From CBDFGN01 sp965247065 (GTDB lineage: Bacteria > Bacteroidota > Bacteroidia > Cytophagales > Cyclobacteriaceae), in NCBI GenBank assembly GCA_965247065.1, contig CBDFGN010000006.1:248001-312000 (forward strand): a stretch of 64,000 bases of DNA, given 5' to 3'. A program made the translations under genes and the position numbers. Position 1 is the stretch's first letter. Every line of letters starts with the position of its first letter. A model generated the notes under the pieces. The model had not been told where the DNA came from, did no database searches, and worked only from the letters and a program-made list of their open reading frames with translations. Shown here in pieces: positions 45,682 through 54,649 of this stretch.

Positions 45682-48600
45682 TACCTGAGCAATTCTAAAA
45701 ATCCGCTAACTGGTTTCGATCCATCTCCCTTGTCTATTATGTAGAAATAGGTACCATCTGGCACATCAGTACCGATGACATCCAACCCGCGATTGGCTAT
45801 TCCATCAAAAAATACCTGCACATTATCGTAACCATCCGCTTCATAGACCAACGAGCCATTACGGTTGAAGACTTTGACATTATTATTAGGAAAATCACTG
45901 ATACAGGCTATTTCGAACCACTCGTTCATTCCGTCCCCATTTTTGGAGATACCGTTGAAATTGAAAATATCAATGGGCACTTCAAAACTCTCCTCCTTAA
46001 CACAATTGTTCGAGGCTGTAACCATTATCGTATAAGTTCCGGCATCCAAGCCGGTATTGTAGGGGCCAAAGGCGCCATTACCCCATAGTATCTCCGAATA
46101 CCCAAGTTTTTGAGTTGTTTCCAGGGTAGCCGTTCCATTGAGCTGTTCGCAATTTGCAGCAGTGGTAATTATCTCAAATTCGGGGAACTCCCTTAAATCG
46201 AGAATATCTTCAGAGGCAGGATCAGATACACAACCGGTCTGAATATCGGTGGCTGTCACCGTGTAGGTCCCCAAGCCCAATTGGTCCAGAATATGACCCA
46301 TGAAATCAGGATTTGGTGAAACCCAGGGTCCAAAATACCAATTAAACAAGTGGTTAATGGCCGTGCCCCCAACCGACGCCTCCAATTTCCCGTCATCAAT
46401 ATCGCATTTGGTTAAGTGAGCAAGGATCCCAATATCCGGAACTGGTATGGTAGGCAGATCTTCGGTAACGGTTCGAGATGCAGTGGCTGAGCATCCGGTA
46501 AGATCATTTATGATGTGGACGGTATAGGTGTTCGCTGCTGCGTCCTTTAAAATACTTCCCGTCACTATTATCGTATCCATAGGAGGGGGCGGTCCCAAAT
46601 ACCAGTTGAATGCAAACCCTACTACCTGGCCTTCGCCGTTCGTGGCCGAAAGCTGTCCATCAGGTCGAAGAGGATCACAATTGTTGACCGGCTTGTCCTC
46701 CAGGATTATCACTGTCGGAAGTTCCCTTTCGTCCGGAAGTTCAGTCATTATCGGTTCGGAGACACAGAAGTTAATTGCCGTTTCGGTTGCGACCACCGTG
46801 TAAACTCCAGCTGTTAATCCAAAGACCTGTGCTCCTGTATAATCAGGGACTGGTTTGACTTGATTTCCGGCGTACCACATGTAATCATACACGGTTCCTG
46901 GATCCGGGTCTATTACGGCGGCAAACAGTTCCCCATTGTCGGCCGAACAGGTAGTCAAGGGTATATTGGAGGCCAGAACTCTGGGGAGCATGACATTTTC
47001 GCCCAGAACATTGGTATCCTGGATCTTACAACCAGTAGATACTTTTACCACCTGTACGGTATATGGTCCGTTGTTCAGCATGCCTATTGTGCTTCCCCCG
47101 CCAATCGAGGTTCCAACCGTATCAGTCCCCGCAAACCAGATGAATACATAATCCGGGTTTGTATCATCTATTCCACCATCGGCGGTGGCACTTAAGGCTC
47201 CGTTAGGGTTATTGGGATCGCAGCTGGTCTGAATAGTTTCAGTGAACGCAACTTCATTGGGTAGGGTAAAATTCTGAATTGAAAACGCTCTCGGTAGTGA
47301 CACGCATCCGGTATTGCTATTACGAACGATTGAATGATAATCGCCCGCAATCATTTGGCTGTTCGGATTACCAGTGAATAATAAGTTCATATTGGTTGAA
47401 TCTGTCCAATCCACTGTATAACCAGCGCTGAGATTTATTGGAACCCCGTCCTGGGTAGCGTTGATCACCTGGGCACTTCCGTTGGGAGGTACGCAGGATG
47501 TTTGATCAACCAGTAACAAGCCTCCATCGAGAATTAGGATTTCCGGAAAATCCTCAGGAAGATTGACCCGGGCACTGTCAATGCATCCAGTGTTATTGTT
47601 TGTTACGCTGACTACGTAATCTCCGGTTTCAGCATTGGTAATGTTACTGGTATTGGAAGTGTTAGTCACGTTGAAAAGAGGACCAGGAGTATTCCAGACG
47701 AAAGCGTAATCGTCGATGATTCCATTGGACTCATTTACCGTGGCCAAAACCGCGGCAGAAGGTCCGGCCGGGCTGGTAAGGTCACAACTGGATTGGGCGA
47801 AGATATCGCTTAACGTAATTACCGGAACCTTACTTATGTCCTGAATATCTGCTGTGAGAGGAAGAGACCGGCAGAAATTGTCCGAACGACGCGCGGTAAC
47901 TTGATATGTACCGGTATCTAATCCTGAAATCAAGGATCCTGTGGGTGCCAGGATATTAGCAACGTTTATGGTATCCTTGTACCACTGATAGGTATAACCC
48001 GGACCGCCGGGGCTGCCAATGACTTCGATGCTTGCATTGCCGCCTACGCAAAAACGGTCCTGAACTATTGAAATTAAGTTAATGGACGGGATATCAAGGT
48101 CTTCTGGAATGACCTCCGTTCCGCTAGCAATACACCCAGTGACCGTGTTCGAAACGTCAAGGGTGTAGTTTCCTGAACTTCCTTGGGTTATGCCGCTGGT
48201 ATTGGCAACAACATTTTGGGTAAATGAACCGGGTGTGCTCACGAAGTTAAATGTATAGGTGTCGATACTATTGTCTGCTTCGTCAGCAGTGGCTAATAGT
48301 TCACCAGTTAACCCCACAGGACTTGCCGCATCACAGCTGGTTTGAGGGAGTATGTTTGAGAAGGCAACTACAGGATCCATACTGATATCGATAATCTCAA
48401 CAGAAAGGGGCTGGGATACACAACCATTATCATTCCTTCTTACCTCAAAGAAATAGGTGTTATTTTCCAGCAGACCTTCAGTTACGTTTGCGGGGGGATT
48501 AGCCGGACCATTGACCGAAGATTGTAATACCGCCGCGCCGAAGCTGGGGCCTTGGCAGAAATTGTAGGTATAGGTATCATTAGGCGCAACTGGAGCCGCG

Positions 48601-51518
48601 AAGCTTCCTGGATCACCAATTACCACTATTTCTCCGTCACCGGTGATGCAATAGCGATCATCGGTTTTGCTTATTAAGTTAACAATGGGTGGAGTTTCTT
48701 TAAGCAGGATTTGGAACCCACCTGTGGTTTGACACCCGGTGGTTTCATTGGTAACCAATGCGGTATAGTTGCCTTGCTCTGCCTGGAATATGGTACTGGT
48801 TAATATACCGCCGGTTCCATTGGCTGGAACTATCGACCCGACAGTGGGAGGGAGAAATGGATTCCAATCGAAAAGGTAAAAATCGGGTGTAGATCCGTCA
48901 AACTCAGTGGCATTAGCTGTTAATTGGCCGGTTCTGCCAGCAGGGAAAGTGAAATCACAAGATGTTTGATCCGAATCCAATACAAAGGTTACCACCGGGT
49001 CGTTGGAATTGTCCTGAATTGTCACTTGCAGCGATTCGGAAATACATCCGTTATCGTCTCTTTGAGATTGAATATGATATATTCCGGTATCCAGTTCGGT
49101 AAAACTGACGTTCATGGCTGGGGCAATGGAAATGTCATTCCCTGAAGAAGTTAAAATGCCCCTAGGAGGAATTCCAGGCACCACTTTTATCAAGTTTTCA
49201 TCGAAGATGGAGTAGGTGTAGATAGTCAGCGGTTCGGGGAAGAGCACGCTTCCTGAATTGGCCAACACTTCAACCAGGGCATTGCCGTCGGTACAATATT
49301 GGTCTTCCACCTTGTTGACCAGAGTGAGTTGGGGCAAGGTTTGGTTAAAGGGTATAACGAAGACTCCCGAATCGATACACAGGGTGGTTTCATTGGTAAC
49401 CAGCACCTGGTAATTTCCCTGGAAGGCACTCAGGGCGGTATCAGCCAGCACTCCCATGGCAGGATTGAGCGGGTCGAAGGTGGGGACTCCCGGTGCCGGG
49501 TTGGGGAACAGGTTCCAGTTGAAAGTATAGAAGTCCGGGGTTGATCCATCAAATTCTTCGGCCATGGAGGTGAGCTTACCGGTGGCTCCCGAGGGGAAGG
49601 CTATATCACAGGTGGTCTGAGCTGAATCCAGGGTAAAGAGCACTACCGGATCGTTGGAATCATCCTGGATCGGCACCTGGAGGATCTCAGATATGCAACC
49701 GTTGTCATCCCGCTGAGCCTGCAGGTGGTATATGCCGGTATCCAGTTCGGTGAAGGTGGCATTCATGGCAGCGGCCAGTACGATATCATTACCGGAGGTA
49801 GTCAGGATCCCCCTGGGCGGGGCTCCCTGGACCACTTTGACGGTGTCTTTATCGAAGATGGAGTAGGTGTAGGTAGTCAGCGGTTCGGGGAAGAGCACGC
49901 TTCCGGATGTGGCCAGCACTTCAACCAGGGCATTGCCGTCGGTACAATATTGGTCTTCCACCTTGTTGACCAGAGTGAGTTGGGGCAAGGTTTGGTTAAA
50001 GGGTATAACGAAGACTCCCGAATCGATACACAGGGTGGTTTCATTGGTAACCAGCACCTGGTAATTTCCCTGGAAGGCACTCAGGGCGGTATCAGCCAGC
50101 ACTCCCATGGCAGGATTGAGCGGGTCGAAGGTGGGGACTCCCGGTACCGAGTTGGGGAACAGGTTCCAGTTGAAAGTATAGAAGTCCGGGGTTGATCCAT
50201 CAAATTCTTCGGCCATGGAGGTGAGCTTACCGGTGGCTCCCGAGGGGAAGGCTATATCACAAGAGGTTTGGGCCGAGTCCAAATTAAACAGGACCACAGG
50301 ATTGTTGGGTATATCGGTAATTCTCAGCTCCACCAGACTTGACTGACAATTGGTGGTGCCACTCGTTCCTTGTACAAAATAAGTACCCGAATCAAGTCCC
50401 AGGATAGGGTTTCCCGTGACCGCCGGACCATATGCCAATCCAGCTGCATCGAGCAGCTCAAATGTGTAAAGGCCGAAATCGGGGTCGGGGGCTCCATTTA
50501 AGCTGATGTCAAGGATTTCGATTTCACCGTCTCCGAGGGCAGGAGGGCCGCCTCCCATATCGCAGAAGCGGTCATCCTTAATTCTTATGTCCGCATCAAT
50601 AAGAGTAACGATGGCTGGATCATCAATAATGGTGGTGTCAGCCACACTTATACACTTTGTATCAAGATCTTCAACAACTACAGCATAAGTTCCAGCTGTC
50701 AATGCAATCGTCGTGTCCTTGTTGTCACCCATATCCTCAGGCTGGAGAGCGGCTACTGAGGTATCATTGCCAGCCACCCATTTAAACCGATAGTTACTAT
50801 TGGTGGAGGTACCTATCGGTATTGGGGTAGAACCCATGGCGGCCAATTCGGCGGTCGGTAATGCCGGATCACACGTTATACTTGGTTTGCTTAAGGACAA
50901 GGTGATGTCAGGATCGCTGACGTCTTTGAAGATTTCTACTGAATCCAGTTCAGAAGGGCAATTATTAATCAGATCATAAACAATAACACCATATTCCCCG
51001 GCAGGTAATTTTGTTGCGTCCAGTCCTCCGACATCCTTAAATCCGTCGGTGGCAGGGTCCGGATTTAGTGGTCCTGCAGGGAAATTGTTTATAGTTGCTT
51101 TCAGGTTGGAAGTTCCGTAGTCGTCATAAAGCCGGAATTCGTAAAAATGGGGATTCCCAAAATTAGGATTAGGGCTACCGTCGCTGAGGGTGTCAGGAAT
51201 AATAACATTTACCAGAATATTTCCATTACCCGGAAAGCATTCAGTGCTAGGAACGGTATCGATATCAACCACCAGATGCTGGTTGGCAAAAGGCAGGAAA
51301 TGAGCAATAGTGTCAGGGCATCCATTAAAAAGATTGGTAAGAATCCCAGAAAAATTGCCGGGGTGTATATCTGTAGGGGGGCCTAGTGCATCAATAATAA
51401 GAGAATCGACTACTGAAGTAAAAATACCAACCGGGTTACCAACTGTAAATATGGAATCTGCGGATGTAGGCGGCGTGTTATGGTACCAGGAAACCTCAAA
51501 ACCTACTCCACCGGGCAT
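45681..51518 (-). CDS. giant repeat adhesin, C-terminal segment with T9SS type B sorting domain
   Basis: 1,945 residues in this frame. It is the last part of one gene that runs from 58149 to 45681; its apparent start at 51518 is not a true start. About 18 modules of 90-110 residues follow one another. Each has a YTFNWF-like strand, a GNYQV/TYTVxATD turn and a TSCD or YC cysteine segment. The end (GISKNGDGMNEWFEIACISD, VKVFNRNGSLVYEADGYDN, GTYFYIIDKGDG) is the gliding-motility-associated type B C-terminal domain that T9SS recognises and that requires a PorP/SprF partner. The partner gene follows directly. Two near-identical copies of a 651-base unit lie inside. Confidence 0.9.
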   Translation of the reverse strand: MPGGVGFEVSWYHNTPPTSADSIFTVGNPVGIFTSVVDSLIIDALGPPTDIHPGNFSGILTNLFNGCPDTIAHFLPFANQHLVVDIDTVPSTECFPGNGNILVNVIIPDTLSDGSPNPNFGNPHFYEFRLYDDYGTSNLKATINNFPAGPLNPDPATDGFKDVGGLDATKLPAGEYGVIVYDLINNCPSELDSVEIFKDVSDPDITLSLSKPSITCDPALPTAELAAMGSTPIPIGTSTNSNYRFKWVAGNDTSVAALQPEDMGDNKDTTIALTAGTYAVVVEDLDTKCISVADTTIIDDPAIVTLIDADIRIKDDRFCDMGGGPPALGDGEIEILDISLNGAPDPDFGLYTFELLDAAGLAYGPAVTGNPILGLDSGTYFVQGTSGTTNCQSSLVELRITDIPNNPVVLFNLDSAQTSCDIAFPSGATGKLTSMAEEFDGSTPDFYTFNWNLFPNSVPGVPTFDPLNPAMGVLADTALSAFQGNYQVLVTNETTLCIDSGVFVIPFNQTLPQLTLVNKVEDQYCTDGNALVEVLATSGSVLFPEPLTTYTYSIFDKDTVKVVQGAPPRGILTTSGNDIVLAAAMNATFTELDTGIYHLQAQRDDNGCISEILQVPIQDDSNDPVVLFTLDSAQTTCDIAFPSGATGKLTSMAEEFDGSTPDFYTFNWNLFPNPAPGVPTFDPLNPAMGVLADTALSAFQGNYQVLVTNETTLCIDSGVFVIPFNQTLPQLTLVNKVEDQYCTDGNALVEVLANSGSVLFPEPLTIYTYSIFDENLIKVVPGIPPRGILTSSGNDISIAPAMNVSFTELDTGIYHIQSQRDDNGCISESLQVTIQDNSNDPVVTFVLDSDQTSCDFTFPAGRTGQLTANATEFDGSTPDFYLFDWNPFLPPTVGSIVPANGTGGILTSTIFQAEQGNYTALVTNETTGCQTTGGFQILLKETPPIVNLISKTDDRYCITGDGEIVVIGDPGSFAAPVAPNDTYTYNFCQGPSFGAAVLQSSVNGPANPPANVTEGLLENNTYFFEVRRNDNGCVSQPLSVEIIDISMDPVVAFSNILPQTSCDAASPVGLTGELLATADEADNSIDTYTFNFVSTPGSFTQNVVANTSGITQGSSGNYTLDVSNTVTGCIASGTEVIPEDLDIPSINLISIVQDRFCVGGNASIEVIGSPGGPGYTYQWYKDTINVANILAPTGSLISGLDTGTYQVTARRSDNFCRSLPLTADIQDISKVPVITLSDIFAQSSCDLTSPAGPSAAVLATVNESNGIIDDYAFVWNTPGPLFNVTNTSNTSNITNAETGDYVVSVTNNNTGCIDSARVNLPEDFPEILILDGGLLLVDQTSCVPPNGSAQVINATQDGVPINLSAGYTVDWTDSTNMNLLFTGNPNSQMIAGDYHSIVRNSNTGCVSLPRAFSIQNFTLPNEVAFTETIQTSCDPNNPNGALSATADGGIDDTNPDYVFIWFAGTDTVGTSIGGGSTIGMLNNGPYTVQVVKVSTGCKIQDTNVLGENVMLPRVLASNIPLTTCSADNGELFAAVIDPDPGTVYDYMWYAGNQVKPVPDYTGAQVFGLTAGVYTVVATETAINFCVSEPIMTELPDERELPTVIILEDKPVNNCDPLRPDGQLSATNGEGQVVGFAFNWYLGPPPPMDTIIVTGSILKDAAANTYTVHIINDLTGCSATASRTVTEDLPTIPVPDIGILAHLTKCDIDDGKLEASVGGTAINHLFNWYFGPWVSPNPDFMGHILDQLGLGTYTVTATDIQTGCVSDPASEDILDLREFPEFEIITTAANCEQLNGTATLETTQKLGYSEILWGNGAFGPYNTGLDAGTYTIMVTASNNCVKEESFEVPIDIFNFNGISKNGDGMNEWFEIACISDFPNNNVKVFNRNGSLVYEADGYDNVQVFFDGIANRGLDVIGTDVPDGTYFYIIDKGDGSKPVSGFLELLR
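49205..50262. repeat. near-identical direct repeats, 651-base period
   Basis: About 400 bases at 49205-49611 recur almost unchanged at 49856-50262, offset 651 (217 codons, in frame). The unit corresponds to one pair of adjacent adhesin modules. The DNA-level identity shows a recent duplication or gene conversion inside the adhesin gene. Confidence 0.85.
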
Positions 51519-51538
51519 ATTGGACGCCGAAGAAACGT

Positions 51539-54500
51539 CTAATTGAAATTGTCCCTCGGTATCGCAAGTGTTGGTATGCTGGTATTGGTTATGGCTGTAG
51601 TTAGCGGCTCAGGATTGAATATGACCTCGGCAGACGCGCTATCTGACATACATCTGGTAAATTTGTCTACGGCGACGACCGTATATAATCCGGCTGACAG
51701 TCCGGCATAAGGCGAAGTTTTCCCAAAATCTGCAGTTAGGGTGTCCGGTTCAGTAACGCCAGTTTGTCCGTCGAACCAGTAAAAATCAAAGCCCAATGGA
51801 GGAGGTCCTCCACCAACCGTGGCCGTTGCGGAAATAGAGCCATCAGGCACATAACAATTAGTCTGAGGGCTGGTGACCAAAGGATCCAAAACGGGCAAAA
51901 CAATGTTTTGAGACATGGTTGTATCAACAACCGATTCGCACCCGGTGTCTTCATTTATCGCCTGGGCTCGGAAAACGGAGGCTCCAAGATTGTTTGCTGT
52001 GAGGCCCGTCACTCCGTCAGTTGATGCAGTATACAAAAGAGAGGCTGGGAGCGTGTTTTGGCCAAAATACCAGTTAAACGTATAAGCTGACGGTTCTACG
52101 ACAGACGCTGCCTGGGCCAAAAAAATTCCATTGGAATCGGCTGGATTACAGGCGGTTTGTTCGGCTAAACGGGTAATCGTAATTGCCGGGAAATCAAAAT
52201 TGGAACCTATTGTGAAATTCACCCCTGCGGAAAGGCATCGCGTTTCGCGATCAGCTGCAAATACTGTGTGCTGAATGCTGTCTAGTCCAGTGACCATAGC
52301 AGCAACTATAGGAAAATCAGCCGCAGTGGTGTCGGCGGTTCCTACTATGCCGGTGTACCAATAGAAATCGTAACCTAATGCGGCGGGTACACCACCCGTC
52401 AGGGCGCTGGCGGTAGCGTCCCGGTTGGGGGCCAGGCAGCTGGTCATCGGACTGGTCATATCGATCTGAGCGACCGGGACCACGGTGATCGAGTCGACAA
52501 AGGCTTCGGCCTGCCCTTCGCATCCGTCGTCGTTATTGGTCACAAAAGCGGTATAGAATCCTTTGGACAGGCTGGTGATGGTGGACAGCGCTACATTGTT
52601 GTCGGGTCCGAAGTCGGGTGGATCGGCCGGATGGGAGTTGGGGGCGAACTGACCCCGGAACCAGCGGATATTATAATCGGTGGCCCCTCCGGCGGGTGTG
52701 GCCGTGACTTCTCCGGTAAAAACCCCGGGAGCACAGGCGGTCTGATCCATGGCGACCGTGGCAATGGCTACCGGGGTGATCAGGGGGGCGATGGAAAAGG
52801 GGACCCCGTTGGAGATACATCGGGTTTGACGGTCGACCGCAAAGACGGTATAATCCAGGCTGTCCAGGTTTTCCAGCAGGTTGTCCTTATCGGGATAATC
52901 GGCGATGGTGGTATCGGCGGTACCCACGGTTCCGTCATACCAGTAAAAGTCGAATCCGAGGGGCGGGGCCATGCCGCCGGTCAGGGCGCTGGCGGTAGCG
53001 TCCCGGTTGGGGGCCAGGCAGCTGGTCATCGGACTGGTCATATCGATCTGAGCGACCGGGACCACGGTGATCGAGTCGACAAAGGCTTCGGCCTGCCCTT
53101 CGCATCCGTCGTCGTTATTGGTCACAAAAGCGGTATAGAATCCTTTGGACAGGCTGGTGATGGTGGACAGCGCTACATTGTTGTCGGGTCCGAAGTCGGG
53201 TGGATCGGCCGGGTGGGAGTTGGGGGCGAACTGACCCCGGAACCAGCGGATATTATAATCGGTGGCCCCTCCGGCGGGTGTGGCCGTGACTTCTCCGGTA
53301 AAAACCCCGGGAGCACAGGCGATCTGATCCATGGCGACCGTGGCAATGGCTACCGGGGTGATCAGGGGAGTGATGGTGATTGACTCTGGATTGGAGATAC
53401 ATCGGGTGTTTTGATCCACAGCGAATACCGTATAGCTCATGGTGTCCAGCCCAATGTAGGCTGCCCCCTTGAAATCGTTTCCGGTGGTGTCCGGATTAGG
53501 TGCTCCCAAAATTCTGTCGAACCAGTAAAAATCAAAACCAACGGTTCCACCGCCTACAGTTGCCGATACAGTTCCATTAGAAGCAGCGCAACTGGTCATT
53601 GGAGTAGTCGTGGGTACATCAAGAACAGGATTTACCAAAATCTCATTTAGAAATGCCTCTTCTTGGCTTTCGCATCCGGAGTTGCTGTTGGTAACGAAAA
53701 TCGTATAGAATCCCTGGTTCAGACCGGCAATATTCGAAGACGTGCTCGTAGAACTGGGATCCTCGGCTATGTCGGGTGGATCAGCTGGATGGGAGCCCGG
53801 CGCAAATTGCCCGTTGAACCATCTGAAAGTGTAACCACCAGCCGGCTCTCCTCCCGCACCGACGGGAGCCGTATCGGGAGTTGCTGAGACGGCCCCATTT
53901 GGATTGGTTGGATCGCAAGAGGTTTGGTCGTTAATTACCAGATTTATGCTTACAGCAGGAATGTTGGTGACAATGGTAACGGTCTCGGGGTCCGAAAGAC
54001 ATCGGGTGTTTCGGTCCGCAGCGAAAACAGTAAAACTGAGGGTATCAAGACCTGAGTAATTTGCCCCTTTGAAATCATAGCCGGATGTATCGGGATTGGG
54101 AGCTCCAAGCACACTGTCGAACCAATAAAAGTCAAATCCGGCGGTTACTCCGCCTACCGCTGAGGAAGCGGATCCGTCTGGCATTGAGCAACTGGTCAGC
54201 GGGGTAGTGGTTGGTACATCCAATATTGGATCCGATAACATTTCCACGACAGTCGCTTCGGCTTGATTTTGACAGCCATTATCACCATTGACGTAAAAAA
54301 CGGTGTAGGCTCCGGCAGCCAGCCCGGATAGGGTGGAGGAAGTAGCAGTGGAAGTAGCAGGGAGACCAGGACCCATTGGGTTAGCTCCCGGGGCAAATTG
54401 ACCCAGGAACCAGCGAAAAGTATAACCCGCTGCGGGTTCCCCGCCAGCGGTTGATGGAGTTGCTACCAATCGACCGTTAGGATTGGCCGGTACACATGAA

Positions 54501-54649
54501 GTTTGAGGGGTATTCACAAAACCTAATGACCCCGCTGGAATAGCGGGTCCGACCGTTGCATTTTCGGGTGTTGACATACATCGGGTAATCAAGTCAACCG
54601 CGACCACGGTGTAGTCGCCGGTGTCCAGGTTAGAGTAGGTATCGCCCAA
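51539..54649 (-). CDS. giant repeat adhesin, middle segment
   Basis: 1,036 residues, the middle frame of the gene spanning 58149-45681. It contains about ten modules that alternate between two kinds. One reads like DQTSCDPTNPNGAVSATP with GGYTFRWF. The other reads like TTPMTSCAASNGTVSATVGG with GFDFYWFD. Frame breaks at both ends: near 54672 with the upstream segment and near 51567 with the downstream one. In each place the proper continuation is found in the adjacent frame if one base is restored. The last residues in this frame before the stop (RDNFN) are out-of-frame read-through. A 582-base unit is duplicated nearly exactly. Confidence 0.85.
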   Translation of the reverse strand: MGDTYSNLDTGDYTVVAVDLITRCMSTPENATVGPAIPAGSLGFVNTPQTSCVPANPNGRLVATPSTAGGEPAAGYTFRWFLGQFAPGANPMGPGLPATSTATSSTLSGLAAGAYTVFYVNGDNGCQNQAEATVVEMLSDPILDVPTTTPLTSCSMPDGSASSAVGGVTAGFDFYWFDSVLGAPNPDTSGYDFKGANYSGLDTLSFTVFAADRNTRCLSDPETVTIVTNIPAVSINLVINDQTSCDPTNPNGAVSATPDTAPVGAGGEPAGGYTFRWFNGQFAPGSHPADPPDIAEDPSSTSTSSNIAGLNQGFYTIFVTNSNSGCESQEEAFLNEILVNPVLDVPTTTPMTSCAASNGTVSATVGGGTVGFDFYWFDRILGAPNPDTTGNDFKGAAYIGLDTMSYTVFAVDQNTRCISNPESITITPLITPVAIATVAMDQIACAPGVFTGEVTATPAGGATDYNIRWFRGQFAPNSHPADPPDFGPDNNVALSTITSLSKGFYTAFVTNNDDGCEGQAEAFVDSITVVPVAQIDMTSPMTSCLAPNRDATASALTGGMAPPLGFDFYWYDGTVGTADTTIADYPDKDNLLENLDSLDYTVFAVDRQTRCISNGVPFSIAPLITPVAIATVAMDQTACAPGVFTGEVTATPAGGATDYNIRWFRGQFAPNSHPADPPDFGPDNNVALSTITSLSKGFYTAFVTNNDDGCEGQAEAFVDSITVVPVAQIDMTSPMTSCLAPNRDATASALTGGVPAALGYDFYWYTGIVGTADTTAADFPIVAAMVTGLDSIQHTVFAADRETRCLSAGVNFTIGSNFDFPAITITRLAEQTACNPADSNGIFLAQAASVVEPSAYTFNWYFGQNTLPASLLYTASTDGVTGLTANNLGASVFRAQAINEDTGCESVVDTTMSQNIVLPVLDPLVTSPQTNCYVPDGSISATATVGGGPPPLGFDFYWFDGQTGVTEPDTLTADFGKTSPYAGLSAGLYTVVAVDKFTRCMSDSASAEVIFNPEPLTTAITNTSIPTLAIPRDNFN
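52400..53362. repeat. near-identical direct repeats, 582-base period
   Basis: About 380 bases from 52400 recur from 52982, offset 582 (194 codons, in frame), with only a few single-base differences seen by eye. This is again one two-module unit of the giant adhesin, independent of the 651-base duplication. Confidence 0.85.

Noticed and set aside
49725..50195. Plus-strand ORF repeated at 651-base offset (also 49299-49544)
   Set aside because: Antisense to the near-identical adhesin repeats; no protein-like composition or start signal.
49205..53362. Regularly spaced repeats as a CRISPR array
   Set aside because: Units are hundreds of bases long, in frame, and encode adhesin modules.
52631..53383. 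250-residue plus-strand ORF, Gly/Asp-rich and repetitive
   Set aside because: It is the antisense shadow of the duplicated adhesin modules. The minus-strand frame has domain structure, this one only reflects the repeats.
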